Positions 28,454 through 34,467 of a stretch of 34,467 nucleotides of DNA are shown here, one piece after another. The number at the start of each line of letters is the position of its first letter. Positions within the stretch are counted from its first letter, which is position 1. The position numbers were made by a program, and so were the translations under genes. Source of the DNA: Candidatus Aminicenantota bacterium (GTDB lineage Bacteria; Acidobacteriota; Aminicenantia; Aminicenantales; JAFGAV01); the NCBI GenBank assembly GCA_016933515.1, contig JAFGAV010000060.1:1-34467 (forward strand), in the 5' to 3' direction. A model generated the notes under the pieces. That model was not told where the DNA came from, did not search any database, and saw only the letters and a list, made by a program, of their open reading frames with translations.

Positions 28454-29746
28454 TTAGGGATAGATCCTGTACAGCAAACGGGGGAAAGGGATGGTTTCGC
28501 GGATGTGCCTGATGCCGCACATCCAGGAGACCATGCGCTCCACGCCCAGGCCGAACCCCGAATGGGGCACGGTTCCGAATTTCCGCAGGTCGAGATACCA
28601 GGCGTAAGGATCCCGGGGCAGGTTGTGCTCGCGCAGCTTTTCTTCCAGGAGAGCGGGGTCGTGAATCCTCTGCCCGCCGCCGATGATTTCGCCGTATCCC
28701 TCCGAGGCCAGGAAATCGACGCCCAGAACGAGGTCGGGCCTCGCCGGGTCGGGCTGCATGTAGAAAGCTTTGATGGACGCCGGGAAATGAGTGACGCACA
28801 CGGGCAGGTCGAACATCTCGGAGAGCAGGGATTCCTCGGGGGCGCCCAGGTCCTCTCCAGGCTGCATGGACGAGCCCCTCTTCTTGAGTTCGGGCACGGC
28901 TTGCTCATATGTCAGCCTGGGGAAAGGTTTGCCGATCTTTTCCAGGGGGGCGGGGTCGCGTTCCAGGATTTCAAGCTCTTTCCGGCGTCGCTCGAGGACT
29001 CGGCCGACGATGTCCACGACCAGGTCCGTGCCGAGCTCGATGATGTCTTCGAGCTCGGCAAAGGCCACCTCGGGCTCGACCATCCAGAACTCGATGAGGT
29101 GCTTGCGCGTCTTGGAGCGCTCGGCCCGGAACGTCGGGCCGAAGCAGTAGACCTTGCCGAAAGCCATGGCCGTCGCTTCGTTGTACAGCTGGCCGCTCTG
29201 GCTGAGATAGGCCTTCTGGTCGAAGTACTGGGTTTCGAACAGCGTCGTCGTCCCCTCGCAGGCGCTGGGCGTGAGGATGGGCGTGTCCATGAGCCGGAAT
29301 TTCCGGGAGTCGAAAAATCCGCGTATGGCGCGGATGACCTCGGCCCGGACCTCGAGGACGGCGTGCTGTTTCTGGGAGCGGAGCCACAGGTGGCGGTTGG
29401 ACATCAGGAAGGGCGTCGAGTGTTCTTTGGGAGTGATGGGGTAGTCCCGGGCCACCTGAAGGACGTCGATGTCCTCCAGGACGAGCTCGAACCCGCCCGG
29501 AGCGCGCTTGTCCTCGCGGATGAGGCCGCGGACGATGACCGACGACTCCTGGGTCAGGCCGTCGAGCTTGGCGAACAGGGGATCGTCCTTCCGCTCGCTG
29601 AAATGCGTGGCCTGGAGGATTCCCGTGCCGTCGCGGATGATGAGGAAACGCACTTTGCCGCTCGAGCGCTTGTTGTACACCCAGCCGCGGATCTCAACGC
29701 TTTGCCCGGCCCAAGCGGCGATGTCCTCGATGTAAATCCACTTCAT
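28454..29746 (-). CDS. asnS: Asparaginyl-tRNA synthetase
   Basis: VEIRGWVYNKRSSGKVRFLIIRDGTG (OB fold); class II motifs FGPTFRAERSKTRKHLIEFWMVEPE and HSGFGLGVERMVSWMCG. Confidence 0.93.
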   Translation of the reverse strand: MKWIYIEDIAAWAGQSVEIRGWVYNKRSSGKVRFLIIRDGTGILQATHFSERKDDPLFAKLDGLTQESSVIVRGLIREDKRAPGGFELVLEDIDVLQVARDYPITPKEHSTPFLMSNRHLWLRSQKQHAVLEVRAEVIRAIRGFFDSRKFRLMDTPILTPSACEGTTTLFETQYFDQKAYLSQSGQLYNEATAMAFGKVYCFGPTFRAERSKTRKHLIEFWMVEPEVAFAELEDIIELGTDLVVDIVGRVLERRRKELEILERDPAPLEKIGKPFPRLTYEQAVPELKKRGSSMQPGEDLGAPEESLLSEMFDLPVCVTHFPASIKAFYMQPDPARPDLVLGVDFLASEGYGEIIGGGQRIHDPALLEEKLREHNLPRDPYAWYLDLRKFGTVPHSGFGLGVERMVSWMCGIRHIRETIPFPRLLYRIYP

Positions 29747-29755
29747 GACGGGGGG

Positions 29756-29784
29756 ATTATAAGTCAGGCCGGGGGGGCGGTCAA
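29756..29784 (-). promoter_or_regulatory. Putative sigma70 promoter for asnS
   Basis: Minus strand TTGACC (29784-29779), 17-nt spacer, TATAAT (29761-29756), 9 nt upstream of ATG 29746. Confidence 0.65.
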
Positions 29785-29889
29785 ATGCCGCGGATCCGCT
29801 GCGCCTCTCAGACATTTTCGTGCGACATTGCAGCGCCTTGTTTTTTGAAACGTCTCTGTCCGTTAAATCTTCGTTATCGCTCTATAACC

Positions 29890-29967
29890 GGAATTTCAGA
29901 GAGACGCTCACGGATCGCACTTGCGGCCCCGTTGTTTCTTGAGTGTTCTCTAAGGCCCTGAAATTCC
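29890..29967 (+). repeat. Long interrupted inverted repeat / stem-loop 1 upstream of DUF4416
   Basis: GGAATTTCAG (29890-29899) vs CTGAAATTCC (29958-29967) perfect; continues inward AGAGACGCTCA (29900-29910) with TGAGTGtTCTCT (29940-29951), AAGGCC bulge. Confidence 0.75.
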
Positions 29968-30036
29968 ACGGGCAAGAAGGAGCCTTTCCTGCTATCATGA
30001 TGACGGCATGGCCGTCGTTCATCCCTTCTTGCCCGT
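29968..30036 (+). promoter_or_regulatory. Inverted repeat / stem-loop 2 enclosing the DUF4416 start codon
   Basis: ACGGGCAAGAAGG (29968-29980) vs CCTTCTTGCCCGT (30024-30036), 13 bp perfect; inner GACGGC-ATG-GCCGTC (30002-30016). Confidence 0.75.
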
Positions 30037-30559
30037 CAAACTTATCGCCGGGCTGATATATGCCCAGGAGGAGGCGAGGCGGAAGGCGGAACAAAAGTTG
30101 CGGGAGCTCTTCGGAGACATCGACGCGAGAAGCCCGGTCTTTGAGTTCGACCTGACGGATTATTACGCCAGGGAGACGGGTCCCGGTCCGCTGAAGCGCG
30201 TTTTCATCGGTTTCAAGACGTTGCGTTCTCCCGAGGAACTGCCGGATATCAAGCATCGGACGAACGCTCTGGAGGAGGAAATCAAGCTGGCCCTGGGCGC
30301 TGAATCCAGGCTGGTCAACATCGACCCCGGCTATCTGACGCGGGCCGCTCTGATTATGGCTACGGCCAAGGATTTTTCGCACCGGATTCCGCTTCGAGAC
30401 GGAATCTACGCTCACCTGGAGCTGCTGTTCGCCAAAACCGGCATCCGCGCCCTGGACTGGACGTATCCGGATTTCAGGCGGCAGGATTATCATGATTTTT
30501 TCCGAGGAGTGAGGACGGCCTATCTTGAGGATTTGAAAAAACAGGGAGGTTTGAAATAA
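30008..30559 (+). CDS. DUF4416 family protein
   Basis: PVKLIAGLIYAQEEARRKAEQKLRELFGDIDARSPVFEFDLTDYYARETGPGPLKRVFIGF...: pattern recognised as DUF4416; no known function. Confidence 0.8.
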   Translation: MAVVHPFLPVKLIAGLIYAQEEARRKAEQKLRELFGDIDARSPVFEFDLTDYYARETGPGPLKRVFIGFKTLRSPEELPDIKHRTNALEEEIKLALGAESRLVNIDPGYLTRAALIMATAKDFSHRIPLRDGIYAHLELLFAKTGIRALDWTYPDFRRQDYHDFFRGVRTAYLEDLKKQGGLK

Positions 30560-30599
30560 GCGAATCCTGCCGACGCGGCAATCCGTTCCGGACGAGGTT

Positions 30600-31415
30600 T
30601 CAAACGCGGTCCGGCTTGGGCGGCGATGATTTTTTTCCGCGCGCGCGTTGAAGAAAGGCGCGCACGGCTCCCTCGCGGCCGAGGAGGGCTTCGGACGAGC
30701 TCAGCGCATCCATGAGCTCCCTGTCCAAGGGATCGAGGATGGCCGCGTCCAGCCCGTTCTTCAGGCAAAGGACGAGAAACGTCCTGTTGAGAAGTCTTCG
30801 GGAAGGCATGCCGAAAGAAACGTTGCTCAGCCCGGCGATGGTCTTAAAACCGGGCAATCCGGCTTTGATCTTCTCCAGGGCGCTGAGAAATTGACGGACC
30901 GATCCGGGATCGATGCCCACCGGACGCACGAGCGGATCGAAGAAGACGTCTTCGGGATTCAGGCCTTGTTCCAAAAGCAGATCGGCCACTCGACGGGCGA
31001 CGTCCAAGGATTCCTCCGGCGTCGACGGAAGACCGGCGTCGTCCATGCAAAGGGCGATGACCTTGGGCTTGAACTCTCCGATGAGGGGCAGGAGCGCCTT
31101 GAGCTTTTTCGGCTCTCCGGACAGGGAATTGAGGAGGGGCCGGCCGCGATGGATCCTCAGCCCGGCTTCGAGAGCCGCGGGGTTGGGTGAATCAAGGGAC
31201 AGGACGACCTGAAGCCGCTCCTGGAGTTCGGGAATGTGCCTGTTCAAGGCTTCGATTTCCCCGTCCAGAAGAGCCGCGCAGTTCAGGTCGATGAACGCGG
31301 AGCCCGCTTCCTTCTGTTTCTGCGCCTGGCCGACCAGCCATTCGCCGTCCCTCCGGCGAAGCGCGTCCAGGACTTCGGCCCGCGTCGAATTCAGACGCTC
31401 TCCGACGATGATCAT
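30600..31415 (-). CDS. Pterin-binding methyltetrahydrofolate methyltransferase domain protein (AcsE / MetH pterin-domain type)
   Basis: IIVGERLNSTRAEV, AFIDLNCAALLDGE, PLLNSLSGE, VFFDPLVRPVGIDP, KTIAGLSNVSFGMPSRRLLN. Confidence 0.85.
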   Translation of the reverse strand: MIIVGERLNSTRAEVLDALRRRDGEWLVGQAQKQKEAGSAFIDLNCAALLDGEIEALNRHIPELQERLQVVLSLDSPNPAALEAGLRIHRGRPLLNSLSGEPKKLKALLPLIGEFKPKVIALCMDDAGLPSTPEESLDVARRVADLLLEQGLNPEDVFFDPLVRPVGIDPGSVRQFLSALEKIKAGLPGFKTIAGLSNVSFGMPSRRLLNRTFLVLCLKNGLDAAILDPLDRELMDALSSSEALLGREGAVRAFLQRARGKKSSPPKPDRV

Positions 31416-32308
31416 GTCCGGGCGGTCTTTCTCCGGTCCTCAACGAGACCGGCCAGGCGTCGGATCGTTTCGGGCGTCGTTCCGCAGCATCCGCCGATGA
31501 GGCGCGCTCCGTTGTCGAGGATGCGGGGGAAGTGGCTCACGTAATCCTCGAGGCCCTGGGAGTAAACGACCTCGCCTCCGGGCCCGACCTGCGGCTGCCC
31601 GGCGTTGGGCTGGGCGATGAGGGGGAGAGAGGTCGCGGTGCGCATGATCTCCACGAGGTCGGCCATGTCCGCGCTGTCGAGAGTGCAGTTGGCGCCGACG
31701 GCCGCGGCGCCGGCCTTTTCCAAGTCCGCGAGGCCGCGGGCGGGGCTGTCGCCCATCAGGGTGAAAAACCCGCGGCGCGTCCGGTTGAAAGTCAGGGTTG
31801 CGAAAACGGGGAGAGGGGAAACCTTCCGGCAGGCCCGCACGGCGCACAACGCTTCGCGGAGGTCGTACATGGTCTCGATGAGGAACATGTCGACTCCCCC
31901 CTCGGCCAGCGCCTCGGCCTGCCGTGCGAAGGCGTCTTCGAATTGGGATTCAGCGAACTCTCCCTGGGGCTTGAGGAATTTTCCCGTCGGCCCGATGTCT
32001 CCCCCCACGTATCGGCCTTCCGGCCTGACTTCGTTCAGGATCCGGGCTCCGGCCATGTTGATCGCGCGGCATCGCTCCTGGAGTCCGAAGGCGGCCAGTT
32101 TAAGCGGCGTTGCGCCGAAGGTGTTGGTCACGGCCAGGTCCGATCCGGCGGCAAAATAGCGCGCATGGACGGCCCGGACCGCTTCGGGATTGTCCAGGTT
32201 CCAGGCGTCCGGGCTCCTCCCCGGCTCGAGTCCGGCCCGCATGAGCTCGGTGCCCATGGCGCCGTCAAGAAGCAGCGTCCGCTCCCGGACGGTTTCCAGG
32301 ATGTTCAT
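31412..32308 (-). CDS. Homocysteine S-methyltransferase domain protein (MetH N-terminal-type)
   Basis: LLLDGAMGTELMRAGL, TNTFGATPLKLAAFG, Zn ligands GANCTLDS and LIGGCCGTTPETIRRL. Confidence 0.9.
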   Translation of the reverse strand: MNILETVRERTLLLDGAMGTELMRAGLEPGRSPDAWNLDNPEAVRAVHARYFAAGSDLAVTNTFGATPLKLAAFGLQERCRAINMAGARILNEVRPEGRYVGGDIGPTGKFLKPQGEFAESQFEDAFARQAEALAEGGVDMFLIETMYDLREALCAVRACRKVSPLPVFATLTFNRTRRGFFTLMGDSPARGLADLEKAGAAAVGANCTLDSADMADLVEIMRTATSLPLIAQPNAGQPQVGPGGEVVYSQGLEDYVSHFPRILDNGARLIGGCCGTTPETIRRLAGLVEDRRKTART

Positions 32309-33489
32309 TCGTCCTCCCGGTCGGGATCGAAAGCGGAAACCCGGCGCAGTTTGTCCACGATCTCCGGCAGCTCCCGAAGGAGCGATTCGACGTCCTCCTC
32401 GGTGGTGAATCGTCCGAGAGAGATCCGGATGCAGGAACGCGCGATTTCCGGCTTCAGGCCGATGGCCGTCAGAACATGAGACACATCCTCGGAATCCTCG
32501 CTGCAGGCCGATCCGGTCGAGACGAAGATGCCTTTCGTGGCCAGAGCCAACAGGACGGCTTCGGCCTCGAGTCCGGGAAGGGCGACGTTCAGCGTGTTCT
32601 TCGTCCGAAGGACGGGATGGCCGTTGAAGCGGATCTTGGGGATGCGCTCTCGGAGCTCTTCGCGCAGGCGGTCGGACAGGGCGTTGATGCGTTTTTTGTC
32701 CTCGCGGACTTTCTCGCTCAGGAGGCGGGACGCCCGTCCGAAGCCGATGATGCCGCCCGTGTTCTCCGTCCCGGCCCGCAGGCCGCGCTCCTGGTGGCCG
32801 CCGTGAAGGAAAGGCCGGATGTCCGTCCCCTTGCGGATGAAAAGGGCGCCCACGCCCTTGGGGCCGTAAATCTTGTGCGCCGAGACCGACATCAGATCCG
32901 CATCCAGCTCAGAGGCTTTGAAGTCGAGCTTTCCGAAAGACTGCACGGCGTCGGTGTGAAACAACGCTCCGTGCTCATGGGCGATGCGGGCGGCCTCGGC
33001 CACGGGCTCAATCGTTCCCAGTTCGTTGTTGACGTGCATGATCGAGACGAGGGCCGTCCGAGAGGTGACCGCGTCCCTCAAAAAATCGAGGTCGATGACG
33101 CCCTCGGCGCTTACGGGAACGTAAAGGACACGATGACCTTTCTGTTCGACGTAACGGGCGGCTTCCAGGACGGCGGGATGTTCGATCGCCGAAACGACGA
33201 GCTCTTTCCTTTCGGGACGGGCGTCCAGCACCCCCAGGACGGCGAAGTTGTCCGCTTCCGTTCCCGAGCCGGTGAAGACGATTTCCGAGCGCATCGCCCC
33301 CAGCGCCGAAGCCACGGCCTGGCGCGCTTCGTTGATCAGTTCCTTGACTTCGCGGCCGATCGGGTAGAGAGAAGACGGATTCCCGAAGTGGCGACGCAGG
33401 AAATCGGCCATGGCCTCCGCGACGACGGGATCGAGCGGAGTCGTGGCGTTGTTGTCGAAATAATGGATCCGGTCCCGGGATGTGTTCAT
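32305..33489 (-). CDS. Cysteine desulfurase (NifS/IscS family)
   Basis: YFDNNATTPLDP, GSGTEADNFAVLG, HTDAVQSFGKLDF, SVSAHKIYGPKGVGAL (PLP Lys), VSTGSACSEDSE (catalytic Cys). Confidence 0.94.
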   Translation of the reverse strand: MNTSRDRIHYFDNNATTPLDPVVAEAMADFLRRHFGNPSSLYPIGREVKELINEARQAVASALGAMRSEIVFTGSGTEADNFAVLGVLDARPERKELVVSAIEHPAVLEAARYVEQKGHRVLYVPVSAEGVIDLDFLRDAVTSRTALVSIMHVNNELGTIEPVAEAARIAHEHGALFHTDAVQSFGKLDFKASELDADLMSVSAHKIYGPKGVGALFIRKGTDIRPFLHGGHQERGLRAGTENTGGIIGFGRASRLLSEKVREDKKRINALSDRLREELRERIPKIRFNGHPVLRTKNTLNVALPGLEAEAVLLALATKGIFVSTGSACSEDSEDVSHVLTAIGLKPEIARSCIRISLGRFTTEEDVESLLRELPEIVDKLRRVSAFDPDREDE

Positions 33490-33498
33490 GGTGTGTCT

Positions 33499-34407
33499 CT
33501 AGGAGGCGAGTTGTTCCTTGAGAATGCGCACCACCTCCATACCGGCTCTTTTCTGCCCTTCCTCCGCGGCGGCGCCGATGTGGGGTGTGGCGATCACGCT
33601 GGGATGGTCCACGAGGGAGAAATCTTCGACCGGCTCTTTCTCGAAAACGTCCACGGCGGCGGCCCGGACCCGCCCCGCGTTCAGGGCGTCGAGAAGCGCC
33701 TTCTCGTCCACCACGCCTCCCCGGGCGGCGTTGACCAGGACGACGCCCGGCTTCATTTTGGCGAACGCGGCGGCGCCGAGCATGTGCTTCGACTGCTCGG
33801 TCTTGGGCAGGTGAAGGGAAATGATGTCCGCTTGGCCGAGAAGCTCGTCCAGGGGGACTTGTTTGAGGGACAGGTCGCACTTGATGTCGATGATATCGAA
33901 GGCGATGACCTTCATGCCGAAGGCGACGGCCCGGCGGGCCACTTCCAGCCCGATCCGTCCGCAGCCGATCAGCCCCAATGTCTTGCCGTAAAGCTCCGTT
34001 CCGGAAAAGAGCTTTTTCTCCCACTTGTGCGCCTTCATGGACAGATTGGCCTGGCCGTGCTTCCGGATGGCGGCCAGCATGAGCCCGAAAGTGTGCTCGG
34101 CCACGGAGATCGAAGTGGCGGCCGGCGTGTTGGCCACCGCAATGCCCTTGTCCTTCGCCGCGGCGACGTCGATGTTGTCCAGGCCGATCCCCGCCCGGAC
34201 GATGATCTCCAGGCCTTGGGAAGCCTCAATGACCTTGCGGGTGAGCTTGGTCGCGCTGCGGACGACGACGGCGTTGAAGCCGGGGACGGTTTTGATGAGC
34301 TCGGCTTCGTCCAGGCCCGTTTTCTCGACGACCTCGAATCCGGGGACGGCCTTCAGGCTTTCGGTCGCTTCCTTGTCCAGGGAGTCGGCCAGCAGAATTT
34401 TTTTCAT
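33499..34407 (-). CDS. serA: D-3-phosphoglycerate dehydrogenase-type 2-hydroxyacid dehydrogenase, short form without ACT domain
   Basis: VRAGIGLDNIDVAAAKDKGIAVANTP, GLIGCGRIGLEVARRAVAFGMKVIAFD, NAARGGVVDEKALLDAL, TPHIGAAAEEGQ. SD GGAG 8 nt before ATG 34407. Confidence 0.88.
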   Translation of the reverse strand: MKKILLADSLDKEATESLKAVPGFEVVEKTGLDEAELIKTVPGFNAVVVRSATKLTRKVIEASQGLEIIVRAGIGLDNIDVAAAKDKGIAVANTPAATSISVAEHTFGLMLAAIRKHGQANLSMKAHKWEKKLFSGTELYGKTLGLIGCGRIGLEVARRAVAFGMKVIAFDIIDIKCDLSLKQVPLDELLGQADIISLHLPKTEQSKHMLGAAAFAKMKPGVVLVNAARGGVVDEKALLDALNAGRVRAAAVDVFEKEPVEDFSLVDHPSVIATPHIGAAAEEGQKRAGMEVVRILKEQLAS

Positions 34408-34467
34408 GTCCAATTCTCCTTTAAGACTTTTTGGGCCGCCCCGCAGGCCTCTCCGGCCCGCAGGGGA

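Noticed and set aside
26985-29848. 483-aa and 502-aa plus-strand ORFs
   Set aside because: Antisense to rimO and asnS respectively; the real genes have unambiguous motifs.
29747-29890. T-box leader for asnS
   Set aside because: No AGGGTGGNACCGCG-like antiterminator sequence, and the predicted promoter leaves almost no leader.
29882-30493. 203-aa minus-strand ORF opposite DUF4416
   Set aside because: DUF4416 reads coherently on the plus strand; the minus ORF shows no motif and no clear SD.

Overview
GC-rich bacterial chromosomal segment, densely packed with mostly conserved metabolic and housekeeping genes. I read 24 protein-coding genes; no rRNA, tRNA, CRISPR array or mobile element was recognised. 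On the + strand: a 5'-truncated glycyl radical enzyme resembling trans-4-hydroxy-L-proline dehydratase, an Xaa-Pro aminopeptidase (M24B), S-adenosylhomocysteine hydrolase and a DUF4416 protein. On the - strand, in runs with short gaps or 4-bp overlaps: alpha-2-macroglobulin/PBP1C/RidA/FmdB/beta-barrel/subtilisin; PepD; M16/M16/fused FTCD; RimO/PgpA/CinA/ThpR/PlsY/GpsA/TPR lipoprotein; AsnS; SerA/cysteine desulfurase/homocysteine methyltransferase/methyl-THF methyltransferase. I see no obvious defence or mobile system. The observations most worth checking are: (1) two abutting stem-loops upstream of DUF4416, the second enclosing the start codon in a 3-nt hairpin loop; (2) a RidA gene with two in-frame starts, each with a good Shine-Dalgarno, the longer adding a Tat-like signal; (3) a tandem M16 pair in which neither member has the HXXEH zinc motif; (4) a HypD-like enzyme next to an X-Pro peptidase; (5) a split minimal methionine synthase; (6) a probable leaderless asnS promoter. 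All assignments come from reading motifs by eye; no searches were run.
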